Positions 33,966 to 44,672 of a DNA stretch of 64,000 nt are shown here, one piece after another. This stretch comes from Caprella mutica (taxonomy: Eukaryota; Arthropoda; Malacostraca; Amphipoda; Caprellidae), in assembly GCA_947561585.1 (NCBI GenBank), contig CANNZV010002338.1, positions 1 through 64,000 of the forward strand, read 5' to 3'. The stretch's first letter is position 1. Each line of letters opens with the position of its first letter. The translations under genes and the position numbers were made by a program. Under the pieces are notes generated by a model that worked only from the letters and a program-made list of their open reading frames with translations, was not told the origin of the DNA and ran no database searches.

Positions 33966-35464
33966 CTCCATCCAAGATAAATTTTTGGATAATTTTCCTT
34001 AGATTGATACTCCATGTTAAAATTCAATGTAGCAACATTTTAAATTTCATTTTCATTCCATAATTTCACCTATACAAAGTGTGATTTTAAACTCAAACAT
34101 ATTGACATTATACTGCAACATTTAAATAATTAACAGATATGTTCAATTTCCTTTCAACCTCCAAATGTAGCAGTTCAAAATTATCAAACCTATCATCAAT
34201 AGAAGAACAACAGAACTACAGTTAGCTACAATATGGAAAACCTTTTCGGACCCGAAGGAGAAGAGTTTTTCATTAATGGAACCTAAAAAGATGGAGAGCA
34301 ACTCCCAATTTATTCATGGAAAGAAATTCTTCAGTTTTTCTATTTAGAAATCAGGGCTCTTGAGGATTCTAAATTCAATCATTGAATTCCAATAACGGAC
34401 CTGAAGAATGAAAATGTTCTGGAAGATAATAGATTTTGAAAGAGAGTCTTCGGAGGAAGAAATTATTCATCAGTGGAAGACTCGAAAAGTGAATCGGAAG
34501 AGTTTACTTAGTTTAACATAATGTTTGTAACAAATCACTCAATGTTATTATATTTGCCAGAACAATTCATCACTGGAAAGATACCAAGAAAGAAGATTTG
34601 CTGTTGATGACCTTTTTTTATTTACGGTGTCCCTCAATGATTATCTATTTGTGTTTTGCTTAATTTAAATCAATGAAAAAATTATAAGCTTTAAACAATT
34701 AATTTATAATATCGAATAAATTAGGTGAAAAGAAATAATACAATGAAATGAAATAGAGACCCTAAATTGTTTTCATATAATATAATACGTCGCTGCACTT
34801 TAAATATATAAAAGGAAAAGTAACGGGGAAATGTATCTCACGGAATTCTTTTCGATGAAATAAATTGCAGAAGGTTTTGGTATTACTGACTTTGAGGCAA
34901 TATGTTTATTTTACTCACGTACTATTTACGGGTTTATATATCTTGGGATATATATTTGAAGTTCGGGAAAATAGACACATTTTTATGATGATTGAGAGTG
35001 TAGCGGCTGGGAAGTGACAGAAATATGGGAATTAGGGAAGAAAATTTCGTGATAAGAAGAATATACTTGGCTAAAGTTTCAATTACTGCAGATGAGATAC
35101 CAGATGAAAATTTCAAAATGTGGTCATCGAAATTAATTGTAGAGGTAAAAGTATTTTCTTTCCATAATAAATTATCTAATGTTTATAATTTATTCCTTTT
35201 TTTATGATAACTTATTGATATTTCCATTCGGTATTTGATTCACACCTGTAAATTGCTTCTAGGTTATCCGATTAGCATCAGGTGGTTATCAAATCACCAA
35301 ATCGACTTAACAATAAAGAGTTTGACTATCAGAATGTATATGAAGGTTTGACTATGTGCTAAAAAATCACATGTATTATTTATAAACCTACGGTACTGTA
35401 TTTTGTACAAGTTTTTAGTATATATACCAATCTAATGTGTATCAAATTTCATGTAAAAATATTG
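33966..35464. other. Mixed stretch with possible decayed coding fragments
   Basis: At about 34231 an ATG frame reads MENLFGPEGEEFFINGT and stops. About 250 bp on, another frame reads SSVEDSKSESEEFT and stops near 34511. The purine-rich, acidic character suggests a decayed coding sequence, but this is weak. At 35025-35145 a frame (MGIREENFVIRRIYLAKVSI onward) ends at a donor-like GAGGTAAAAGTA. None is recognised. Confidence 0.15.
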
Positions 35465-35800
35465 AAAATAGAAGGAGTAATAAATACATAGCTATATAAG
35501 ACATTTGCAACTAAGAGAGCAGAGCTGTGATTGGGGGGAGTGTGACTCAATCACAGTTTGCGCATGTGTGTGTTCTAAATTAAATCATGGACAGTAGTGT
35601 GCTTAGAGGCCAACCAAAATTTACTTCTACGTTGCCACACGTCACCACAACACAATTAATATCCTAATTTACGTGATTTACGCTGATTTACACCGATACG
35701 TAAATATTTTTAAACGTTAGATACAAAAAAAATATTTGGTATTTATGTAGAAACAAAGTCAAGAATGGCCGTCAAATCGGAAGGAATGACATGAAAAATA
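35465..35800 (+). mobile_element. Dispersed repeat, family L, copy 2
   Basis: Inverse of 296-640: AGAGCAGAGCTGTGATTGGG, CTACGTTGCCACACGTCACC, CCTAATTTACGTGATTTACG, and GGAATGACATGAAAAATATG. Divergence and small indels indicate old copies. Class unknown. Confidence 0.6.
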
Positions 35801-36264
35801 TGAAGTAATTTTTTTTTTAGAGGATGTGCTTACAGAACACACGTCAAACTCATTAGGGTTAAGTTATTTTGCCTTACGGTTCCACATGAAGGAATATCAA
35901 GTGGGAAAATCCGGAAATAATCTTTATATCATTTTCATAGGATATAAATATTGTATAAAATTCACGAAAAACGGTTTATTTTCAATAAATATTTTATACA
36001 TATGATATACTGTTCAAAGCTGCAAGTACATTTTAAATGATATAAAATTTTGATTAATTAAGTGATGGGAAAAAAAAATAAATGATCTGTGATAAATGAA
36101 AGAATTGAAATCCGATCAAAATCAAAAGTCAACATAGACTTGATTTATCCGAAATATTCCTACACTCATATTAATCTGAAACACTCATCTGTTTCACGTT
36201 AACCCTTTAAACTTTGTCATTGAATGTTACACTTAAGTGCATCAACTATAATTAAGATGTACTT

Positions 36265-36428
36265 ATGTGTTTGAAGAGTTTGAAAGTGTTTCAGTGCGAT
36301 GCACTTTAGTGTCTCAAATCACCCTCTGTTTAATTGGTGGTAGGTATCTCCGTAGACTTATTACAAGGCAACAGTGCTATAGAGAAACTGAAGTGCATCG
36401 CACTATAACACTTTCAAACTCTTGATAC
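36265..36428. repeat. Inverted repeat around a 70-bp loop
   Basis: AAGAGTTTGAAAGTGTTTCA..GTGCGATGCACTT on the left pairs with AAGTGCATCGCACTATAACA..CTTTCAAACTCTT on the right (about 36388-36424). Arms are about 38 bp with a few mismatches. It could be a small MITE; ends and target duplication are not defined. Confidence 0.65.
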
Positions 36429-36543
36429 ACTAAAAAATACTACAATTATTTATGATGTTCTTGAATATCGTGTATTTATTTTTATCTGAGAAATGCCTTC
36501 TGAATGTATGTAACACTATGTTAAAAAAGTTATCCCACTTTTA

Positions 36544-37303
36544 TTCCATTTCTTTACCTCATTCTCTAACTCTCTCATTGCCCTCTTTTACACATCTTTA
36601 CCTCATCCTCTAACCCTCTCATTGCCCTCTTTCCCATTTCTTTACCTCATCCTCTAACTCTCTCATTGCCCTCTTTTCTATTTCTTTACCTCATCCTCTA
36701 ACTCTCTCATTGCCCTCTTTTCCATTTCTTTACCTCATCTTCTAACTCTCTCATTGCCCTCTTTCCTATTTCTTTACCTCATCCTCTAACCCTCTCATTG
36801 CCCTCTTTCCTATTTCTTTACCTCATCCTCTAACTCTCTCATTGCCCTCTTTCCTATTTCTTTACCTCATCCTCTAACTCTCTCATTACCCTCTTTTCTA
36901 TTTCTTTACCTCATCCTCTAACTCTCTCATTGCCCTCTTTTCCATTTCTTTACCTCATCTTCTAACTCTCTCATTGCCCTCTTTTCCATTTCTTTACCTC
37001 ATCCTCTAACTCTCTCATTGCCCTCTTTTCTATTTCTTTACCTCATCCTCTAACTCTCTCATTGCCCTTTTTCCCATTTCTTTACCTCATCCTCTAACTC
37101 TCTCATTGCCCTCTTTTCCATTTCTTTACCTCATCCTCTAACCCTCTCATTGCCCTCTTTTCCATTTCTTTACCTCATCCTCTAACTCTCTCATTGCCCT
37201 CTTTTCTATTTCTTTACCTCATCCTCTAACTCTCTCATTGCCCTCTTTTCCATTTCTTTACCTCATCTTCTAACTCTCTCATTGCCCTCTTTTCCACATC
37301 TTT
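36544..37303 (+). repeat. 44-bp pyrimidine-rich minisatellite, about 17 copies
   Basis: Unit ATTTCTTTACCTCATCCTCT followed by AACTCTCTCATTGCCCTCTTTTCC. Pyrimidine-rich on the plus strand throughout. Variants at the unit end (CCC, TCT, CCA) and in CCTCTAACCC recur in blocks. Confidence 0.95.
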
Positions 37304-37488
37304 TCTATTACGTGAGGTCATTAGAGGTTCAATTAAAAACTTTGTCTGTGATTTACTCTACCGCGGATATTGCAACATTTTTACCGTATCTGCGATAGTG
37401 CGGTGATTACACAATACCCTAATCACAAACTTGCAAAAGCGGTAAGAACTAAGTATTTAGTGTAACAAGGACTGTCTTGAATTGAGAG

Positions 37489-37722
37489 TACGGTAGAACT
37501 CTTCAATAATGGAATCCTGTATAGTGAATGTAGTGTCCTTAGTAAGGAAGTAGCCTCTATATAGAACAAATTCCCACCAGTCTTCTATGAATAAAAAACA
37601 GATAGGCATTTTATTGAGAACTAAAGAAAATTTGATCAGTATATAAGCTATTTCCTAATCAGGACACTACATACATTCACTATAGAGGACACAGGTTTTC
37701 ATTATAGAGGAGTTCAACAGTA
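37489..37722. mobile_element. Family B (pogo-like) MITE
   Basis: The left end is ACGGTAGAACTCTTCAATAA and the right end ATTATAGAGGAGTTCAACAG followed by TA. Subterminal TGTATAGTGAATGTAGTGTC pairs with ACACTACATACATTCACTAT. Internal GTAAGGAAGTAGCCTCTATA matches 165-280 and 39809-39998. No coding capacity. Confidence 0.8.
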
Positions 37723-38146
37723 CTTATGATGATGTTTGCAATTGCATTGTCCATTTAATAGTTATTATTCTGTTACAGTCTCCCAGAAAGATTTGGATAC
37801 CATGTATGTATGCAGATACTACATACATAATATAAATTATTAATTTTTTTAAATTAAAAAAAAAATCTAATTAATTTTGTTTTATTCATCTAAATGCAAT
37901 TGCAGTTTGAATTTAATATCGTGTCAGAACACACAAAAAGTACAGAAGTCGTAATGAAACAGATAGAAATGGAAATTCATCAACTGACCAAATTATTTTT
38001 ATTGCTATGACTAAGACATAGTGGGGTAGGTTTTTCTTACAATAATTAAATTGCAATTTTTATAATAGTACAACATAGAAAACTCACCATTAGAAATAAA
38101 ATATGGAATAATTATTAATTCTTAAAACGCAGAAGAAAATGAATAT
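37723..38146. other. AT-rich stretch, no supported gene
   Basis: No repeat or open frame of note. Confidence 0.4.
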
Positions 38147-38306
38147 AGGGTTAGTTACGAATTACCGGTCAGTACTATATCTTCGGTCATATAAAAAGAA
38201 TATAAAAATTGTATTATTACACAGTGCTAATAGTAAATTTTTCTTATTGTTTTTTCCTGATATGACCGAAGAAGAAGTACTGACCTATAATTCCTAACTT
38301 ACCCTA
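38147..38306. mobile_element. Family A MITE, short form
   Basis: The left end is AGGGTTAGTTACGAATTACC and the right end its inverse ending TAACTTACCCT. The CTTCGGTCATATAA arm pairs with TGATATGACCGAAG. The centre carries TTATTACACAGTGCTAATAG, which is inverse to the centre of the copies at 55489 and 56612. They form one subfamily. Confidence 0.85.
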
Positions 38307-38535
38307 GGTAAGTTAAGTATTGCACCCTAATATTGTTCAATTTTTTATAGTGTTAATTCAATATTGTAAATTAATCTATTTTGAAGATACAGTTTGAGTA
38401 AAGTATATTCGTATTCTTTTAACAGTTTACTAATTGTAATGATTGTAGATATTTTAAAATTGGTCTGAGTACACGATGACAAATTTGTAAGATTTGAAAA
38501 TAATAAAGAAGGAGAAAACTGTGATATGAGAAAGT

Positions 38536-39276
38536 AACATCATCACAGTGACTCTTTTCTCTGAAGTTACATCATCACAGTGACTCTTTTCTCTGATAGT
38601 ACATCATCACAGTGACTCTTTTCTCTGATAGTACATCATCACAGTGACTCTTTTCTCTGATAGTACATCATCACAGTGACTCTTTTCTCTGATAGCACAT
38701 CATCACAGTGACTCTTTTCTCTGATAGTACATCATCACAGTGACTCTTTTCTCTGATAGTACATCATCACAGAGACTCTTTTCTCTGATAGTACATCATC
38801 ACAGAGACTCTTTCCTCTGATAGTACATCATCACAGTGACTCTTTTCTCTGATAGTACATCATCTCAGTGACTCTTTTCTCTGATTGTACATCATCACAG
38901 TGACTCTTTTCTCTGATAGTACATCATCACAGTGACTCTTTTCTCCGATAGTACATCATCACAGTGACTCTTTTCTCTGATAGTACATCATCACAGTGAC
39001 TCTTTTCTCTGATAGTACATCATCTCAGTGACTCTTTTCTCTGATAGTACATCATCTCAGTGACTCTTTTCTCTGATTGTACATCATCACAGTGACTCTT
39101 TTCTCTGATAGTACATCATCACAGTGACTCTTTTCTCTGATAGTACATCATCACAGTGATTCTTTTCTCTGATAGTACATCATCACAGTGACTCTTTCCT
39201 CTGATAGTACATCATCACAGTGACTCTTTTCTCTGATAGTACATCATCACAGTGACTCTTTTCTCTGATAGTACAT
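38536..39276 (-). repeat. 32-bp minisatellite, array 3, inverted, about 23 copies
   Basis: The unit on the plus strand is GATAGTACATCATCACAGTG followed by ACTCTTTTCTCT, the exact complement of the unit in 20187-21689. Variants include CATCTCAG, GATTGTAC and CACAGAGAC. Confidence 0.95.
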
Positions 39277-39325
39277 ATATTTTACTGTTTATTTTACCTT
39301 CCTTATTATAATTTTTCTTATTTTG

Positions 39326-39613
39326 CGTCTGCTCCTTTCTCCTTTTATAATAATTACGAGACCTAAAAGTTATCCGTCAGAAGAATATCATGAACAATTT
39401 CCTTTTTCCGGAGTTTCTTCTCTATCTGAACTTTGGCATCTTTTATCTCGAGTTCTGACTAACTTTCTATATAGACTGAAAAGCCATTTTCAAGACTACA
39501 ATGAATCATCTCTTGAAAACTCATCTATCATGATAAAAATTAGGTGGAAATTAACTTATTGCCCACAGTGCAAAATATTCTTCTTCACTACTAAATATTT
39601 GGGTGGTTGTCAG
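39326..39613 (+). CDS. Candidate coding exon with four spaced cysteines
   Basis: The longest non-repetitive open frame read here, about 95 codons, directly right of array 3. It has no ATG near its left edge, so if real it is an internal exon. The C-terminal part reads YCPQCKIFFFTTKYLGGC and, just beyond the proposed boundary, QVEC. That gives C-x2-C-x12-C-x3-C, a zinc-ribbon-like spacing. A donor-like TCAGGTAGAATG marks 39613/39614, and using it would exclude the last cysteine. No acceptor stands out. The family is not recognised, and chance remains a fair explanation. Confidence 0.18.
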
Positions 39614-39626
39614 GTAGAATGTTAGT

Positions 39627-39799
39627 AGGGTTGTGACAATATGTGTTTAAAATCATAGATCCCTAGAATATTATAGACGCGAGAGAATTAAAGAGTATTG
39701 AATAGTTCTAAACCAGTGGTAAATAGTATTCGATACCATTTCATTTCGTCTATTGTATTCCAAAGATATATAATTTTAAATGCATATTGTCACAACCCA
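39627..39799. mobile_element. Family D MITE
   Basis: The left end is AGGGTTGTGACAATATG and the right end CATATTGTCACAACCC. Arms continue through TTTAAAATCATAGATC and its partner. The interior has TTCTAAACCAGTGGTAAATA and CGATACCATTTCATTTCGTC. It matches 40418-40586, 55073-55250 and a half copy at 59055-59170. Confidence 0.85.
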
Positions 39800-39808
39800 A
39801 ATTATTGG

Positions 39809-39998
39809 GTACAAATTTCTCTATTGAAATCCTGTAAAGTTATTGTAGTTTCCTGAATAAGGAAATAGCCTCTATAGTGAACAAACTGTCTATGCATCGA
39901 AGACGAAAGAAAATTTGTTCACTATTGAGGCTAAATACTTTTCAAGACACTACATTAATTCACTATAGAGGATTTTATTATAGAAGAGTTCTACTGTA
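39809..39998. mobile_element. Family B (pogo-like) MITE, degenerate
   Basis: The right end, CACTATAGAGGATTTTATTA then TAGAAGAGTTCTACTGTA, is well kept. The left end GTACAAATTTCTCTATTGAA is diverged. The internal AAGGAAATAGCCTCTATAGT block identifies the family. It lies 9 bp from the preceding family D copy. Confidence 0.7.
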
Positions 39999-40417
39999 GT
40001 TGAATGACTATTGATATAAATATGTTAGATTTATGGATAATTTATAAGATAGTTTTTTTATTGTCGATTTCGGTAATTATGTCATAATCTGAGAAATAAA
40101 CGTCAGGTATTTCGGACGGGAATGACGGCTTAAAAACAGTAAACTATACGCGTTTTACATTCACGATAAATGGTGTTTAGAATTTCTCAAAATTATCTAT
40201 CATATCTGATAAACGATTTCTTAATAATCGATTCCTATATTTGCTGGTCGAAAGCCAACGAATTGCGATTGTGAATTTTCTCTACAAATTCTTGGGATCT
40301 CTTGGCACGGGCACTCTTTAAATAATTTTTGCTATTTATTATCTGGTTTGATTTTCAGAATTAAAAAATCGGATTTATATTATATTACTCCATATTCAAT
40401 ATAATCAGATGACCATC
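39999..40417. other. AT-rich stretch, no supported gene
   Basis: No repeats seen. A balanced patch around 40290-40320 has no open frame. Confidence 0.35.
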
Positions 40418-40586
40418 AGGGTTGTGACAATATGCTTTAAATTCATAGATCTTAGGAATATCACAGGTGGAATGAAATGGTATTCAATACTATACACCGC
40501 TGGTTTAGAACGATTCAAACTGTTTAATTCCCTCCGTCTATAATATTTTCGGGATTCATGTTATTACAAGCATATTGTCACAACAC
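40418..40586. mobile_element. Family D MITE
   Basis: AGGGTTGTGACAATATG on the left and CATATTGTCACAACAC on the right. Relative to the 39627 copy the interior (GGTTTAGAACGATTCAAACT, CCGTCTATAATATTTTCGGG) is in the opposite orientation. Confidence 0.85.
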
Positions 40587-40751
40587 AAAGTTTTTTTACA
40601 CACTGGTGCTTTTTCTCATGCCGCAGCAAAGAAGGGGTGCGTGAAAAATGATAAGACTGAATAAACGTATGCGTTCTGTATGTACAGTTGTACACTTAAA
40701 TTTGGCGTTTTTTTCATGCCGTAAAATCACCCAGTGTGAAAAAGTCTCACA
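40587..40751. mobile_element. Small inverted-repeat element, family J, copy 1
   Basis: Left TTTTTTACACACTGGTG and right CACCCAGTGTGAAAAA are inverse ends. Subterminal CTCATGCCGCA and TTCATGCCGTA also occur. The interior GACTGAATAAACGTATGCGT resembles CTGAATAAACCTATATGTTT in 44505-44672. It directly abuts the family D element on its left. Confidence 0.6.
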
Positions 40752-41098
40752 TATCAAAAACGATTTCTCCGATAGATACAATAATTCTCTCTGTCTATCT
40801 ATAATATTTCGGTATCTATCTATCTATTTCTTTCCTACCTAGCAAGCTTTGCCAGCTCCCCAAGCAAAGAAAGGTGTTTGTTTCTCATCAGAGCTTGGCA
40901 TGAAATGACTCTCTCACCTTCTCACTAATAACTTTCATTCGCAAATTATCTTTTATGGCCCATAAAAAAGTTCATTGCTTGCCATAAACAAAGTCACATT
41001 CTACGAGATGTAATCCCAGTCTCGTGTGTTGTCTCGGCATCTGCAGAATATTATGGAGTTATCTCGAAAAGAAAGAGTACCTACATTTTAGGTGTGCA
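40752..41098. other. Stretch without a supported gene
   Basis: A TCTA microsatellite-like run (about 40795-40830) and a balanced patch, AAGCAAAGAAAGGTGTTTG to GCATGAAATGACTCTCTCAC (40862-40915). No long open frame. Confidence 0.35.
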
Positions 41099-41245
41099 GA
41101 TGTTTCGTCGAAAGACATTTCGTCGACAGGACGTTTCGTCGACAGACGTTTTGTTGACAGACATTTCGTCGACAGAAATTTCGTATAAAGAGGTTTCATC
41201 GACAGGACGTTTCGTCGACGGGACCTTTCGTCGAAACATTTTCGA
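41099..41245 (+). repeat. GTCGAC-containing subrepeat cluster, about 8 copies of about 17 bp
   Basis: TTTCGTCGACAGGACG and variants (CGTCGACAGA, TTGTTGACAGACA, TTCATCGACAGGACG, CGTCGACGGGACC) are tandemly repeated. The cluster resembles the terminal subrepeats at 7879 and 58808 in design but not in sequence. No inverse partner cluster was found, so it may be one end of a truncated foldback-like element. Confidence 0.7.
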
Positions 41246-41742
41246 AAAGAGCATATTAACACACTCTAATGTTACAAAACATGTACTTTAACAGAATAAC
41301 GTATCAAACGGTCAAATTATAGTATAAACTAATGGAAAGGAGAGAAACTATTAATTAAATTTCAGTTATTTATTTATAAAAATTTGTTTTTTTCTTATCT
41401 AAAATATAGTCTACTTTTACTTATTTACTTATTTTATTCTAAAATATTATTTTCTTATTTATTTATATATTATTTTATAAATCATTTATTTTCTAAAAAT
41501 CACCCTTTTCAATTTGACACTAATTTATCTACAAAATAAATCGTGTTTCTCTGATATTCTACATATTATAATTATTAATATGGTGAGGAATGTGATTATT
41601 GTACATAATTAATAATTATACCATTATTTAATTACACCTCGTTTATATATTGTACCTAGTTGCAGAAAAAGGATAAGTTTCAATCCACTGCAATTAGCAA
41701 GATTAAAACAATCATACATTATAAACCTACTGTATATTATAG
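41246..41742. other. AT-rich stretch, no supported gene
   Basis: Low complexity TTATTTATTTATT around 41370-41490. If the GTCGAC cluster is one end of an element, this is its likely interior. Confidence 0.35.
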
Positions 41743-41954
41743 AGGTAAGTTACAGAATATCGATCACTTCCTCATTGTTGGGCGCATAAAAAAAAATATA
41801 AATAATTTTAAATTTGTATTTTAGTTGGTATCCATGATACCTGTAGGTATCATGGATACCAAAACATAAAAAAATATTAACTAGTACTATGTATGTCGTT
41901 ATTTTTATATGTGACCGAAGATGTGAAACTGACTGATAATTCGTAACTAACCCT
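41743..41954. mobile_element. Family A MITE with 34-bp core
   Basis: The left end is degenerate (AGGTAAGTTACAGAATATCG). The right end is ACTGATAATTCGTAACTAAC followed by CCT. The core GGTATCCATGATACCTGTAG with its mirror lies at 41827-41860. Confidence 0.82.
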
Positions 41955-42372
41955 TTATTCTAATACAACATTTTAAATACATATCTATATAAAGGTACTC
42001 AATTCTAATGATATTGTTATATTTGATTATTATTAGCATAAATTAGTGTTATTTTAAATTGTGTAATTACCTCTAAATGAAGTTTACTAAATGTTGTATA
42101 TGTATGTAATTCATTATATAATATCTCTATAATAAAGAATGGAGAAAATTGTTATAAATCAAACACCTGAATAAGCACATACGAGGTTATAATACGAAAA
42201 CACTTTAATTATTTGATATCATTAAATCTGTTATTATTTAAAATACGAATTTTGTGAAGTGTTGAGGCTGTGGAAATTATAATAATTAAAAGATATCAAT
42301 GTTCTTTGATGCAATGGGACAGAATTAGTTATTCTGTCAACGACGGTGATTGAGTACTCACCCCCTCTATTT
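41955..42372. other. AT-rich stretch, no supported gene
   Basis: No repeat or open frame of note. Confidence 0.4.
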
Positions 42373-42590
42373 GTACAGTAAAACTCCTGAGTTATGGAGT
42401 TCTGAGTGATGAAGGACCTGAGTTATGAAAAGCACCTGAGTTATGAAGTATTTTCTATGTTTAAATTATAAAAAACGATATACGTCATGAATTTCGTACT
42501 AGTAATCCCTCAAAATCACAGTTTTCTCCAAGATTTTAACCATAGAAAACTATCAGTGTCCCTGAGTTATGAAGTTATAAATATTCGAGG
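42373..42590 (+). mobile_element. Family C (pogo-like) MITE, right end lost
   Basis: Left end TACAGTAAAACTCCTGAGTT. Internal GACCTGAGTTATGAAAAGCA, GAAGTATTTTCTATGTTTAA, and ATAGAAAACTATCAGTGTCC match 50755-51070 and 54753-55292. The inverse right terminus seen in the 50755 copy is missing here. Confidence 0.8.
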
Positions 42591-42888
42591 TCATAATTTG
42601 GGAATAGTAAAAGTATAGTGAGACTATTTTACCTATATTTCAAAGGTGAAGCAAATCATAGGAGAGTTTTGTAGATATAAATAGATGTGATATTGTTTCT
42701 ATAATGGTGATTTGTGCAGAAACTAAATAGTATTCTTTTGCATATTTACAGCTCGGCTACAGGCGTCAACAATTATCAAATCAGTAAATGTATTCATTCA
42801 GAACGACTTAAATTATCACTAGTAACCTCAGTCGAAACATAGTACATGTAATATTTCATTCCATTACATCGGTACTAGTTTGTCCCAG

Positions 42889-43439
42889 TGTTGTAAAAAT
42901 ATAGGCAATGTTGTAACAATATTAAGGCAATGTTGTAACAATATTGAGGCAATGTTGTAACAATATTAAGGCAATGTTGTAAAAATATTGGCAATGTTGT
43001 AACAATATTAAGGCAATGTTGTAACAATATTGAGGTAATGTTGTTACAATATTGAGGCAATGTTCTAACAATATTGAGGCAATGTTGTAACAATATTGAG
43101 GCAATGTTGTAACAATATTAAGGCAATGTTGTAACAATATTGAGGTAATGTTGTAACAATATTGAGGCAATGTTGTAACAATATTAAGGCAATGTTGTAA
43201 CAATATTGAGGTAATGTTGTAACAATATTGAGGCAATGTTGTAACAATATTGAGGCAATGTTGTAACAGTATTGAGGCAATGTTGTAACAATATTGAGGT
43301 AATGTTGTAACAATATTGAGGCAATGTTGTAACAATATTGAGGCAATGTTGTAACAATATTGAGGCGATGTTGTAACAATATTGAGGCAATGTTGTAACA
43401 ATATTGAGGCAATGTTGTAACAATATTGAGGCGATGTTG
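42889..43439 (+). repeat. 22-bp minisatellite, about 25 copies
   Basis: Unit GGCAATGTTGTAACAATATT plus GA. Variants are AATATTAAGG, GGTAATG and one GTAACAGTATT. All three minus-strand frames are open for more than 90 codons because 22 bp cycles through frames without stops. No protein is implied. Confidence 0.95.
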
Positions 43440-43694
43440 CTCCAATGAACATTGTTACCTTGGTTATTTTCAATATTCAATTAATTCTGTCGACGGTTAA
43501 TTAAAGTGGTATACTGAAAATAATAATATAAAGGAATATTGCTATATAAATGTAAATAGTTTGCAAAATAATTGAAAATCTTTCAATATCATCAATATTC
43601 TTTTTATGATTTGTAGGACTTTATTTATACAGAAAAATTTCTATTGAAAAGAACAATCAGTTCCTATATTTCAATAAAGACTTACAGAACACTA

Positions 43695-43912
43695 TACAGG
43701 GTGACCCCAAAAAAGTGATACCCAACTTTTTATCAATATTTATATTGTATACTGAAGTAGATGAAAAATGAGTTGAAATAATATTTCGAATTTGATTGTT
43801 TTCTTGTATCCATTCACTCTACCACCATCATTGCTTAAGAATTAAAATTGTTTGTGTGTGATATTTATATTAATTCAAAGTTGGGTTCACTTTTTAGAGG
43901 GTCACCCTGTAT
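43695..43912. mobile_element. Family E MITE
   Basis: The left end is TACAGGGTGACCCCAAAAAA and the right end GTTCACTTTTTAGAGGGTCA then CCCTGTA. The interior has GTATCCATTCACTCTACCAC, shared with 56957-57155 and, in inverse, 59723-59903. TA at both ends suits a Tc1/mariner-type target. Confidence 0.85.
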
Positions 43913-44207
43913 ATAGTTACTTCCATGCATTACTGAATCTAGAAGAACGGAGGCAGATTGAAATGAAGCTCACTTAAGTTAGTTAAGAATAATTGGAATG
44001 CTCCAAAACAAGCTAATCAGTCCCATTGTTCAAAGTCGCGAGAAGGTTGCAACTTGCATTAGGGTCTCGGACTAGAGTCTGCTGTATATATAACTAATTC
44101 GTTATGCCAATCTTTTGTCTACTCTACTTTCAGCCTAAATTTTATTTAGGCCAAATAAAGTTAATGAAAAATCCAAAATTTCGACTGTTTTCATTTGTTA
44201 TATCAGG

Positions 44208-44420
44208 TAAGGCCCGTACTATACTAGCAGTTTTACCGCCGCGTTTTCACTGCCCTGATTCCGCTTCTTCAATTAGTCACGGTTATATGAATGGAAGGCA
44301 TTATAGCAATGCTAGTATAGTGCGCAAATTTGCTTTCCGATCATTTAATCGTGATTAATTGAAGACGCTTAAGCAGGGCAGTGAAAACGTGACGGTAAAA
44401 CTGCTAGTATACTATTAGCC
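44208..44420. mobile_element. Palindromic MITE, family H
   Basis: The left end is AAGGCCCGTACTATACTAGC and the right end GCTAGTATACTATTAGCCTC, inverse to it. Arms continue with AGTTTTACCG and GTTTTCACTGCCCTG paired with CAGGGCAGTGAAAAC. A GCTAGTATAGTGCGC block in the interior repeats the end sequence. Single copy here. Confidence 0.8.
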
Positions 44421-44504
44421 TCAAGAATCTATGAACTACTTAGGCATTACATTTAAGGGATACATTTAAGGGATGACAAGGATCTATTAGGGGGTAGACC
44501 CTTT

Positions 44505-44672
44505 CGACCAATTTCACATAAGCGTTTTTTTATGCCACATGAAAAAACGGTGCATGAAAAGACACTATGCCTGAATAAACCTATATGTTTTGTATGTCCG
44601 ATGAGATTGGGCGTTATATCATTCTGCATTTTTCTTTGCTGCGTCATGAAAAAAAAAGAGTTAAATTGGCCT
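44505..44672. mobile_element. Small inverted-repeat element, family J, copy 2
   Basis: Left CCAATTTCACATAAGCGTTT with ATGCCACATGAAAAAAC; right GTCATGAAAAAAAAAGAGTT with AAATTGG. Internal CTGAATAAACCTATATGTTT is shared with 40587-40751. Copies are diverged. Confidence 0.5.

Noticed and set aside
36544..37303. Possible CRISPR-like array because of regular short repeats
   Set aside because: There are no unique spacers; it is a head-to-tail minisatellite in eukaryotic DNA. The same applies to the 28-bp and 32-bp arrays.
42875..43480. Minus-strand frames of up to 183 codons
   Set aside because: All are translations of the 22-bp satellite.
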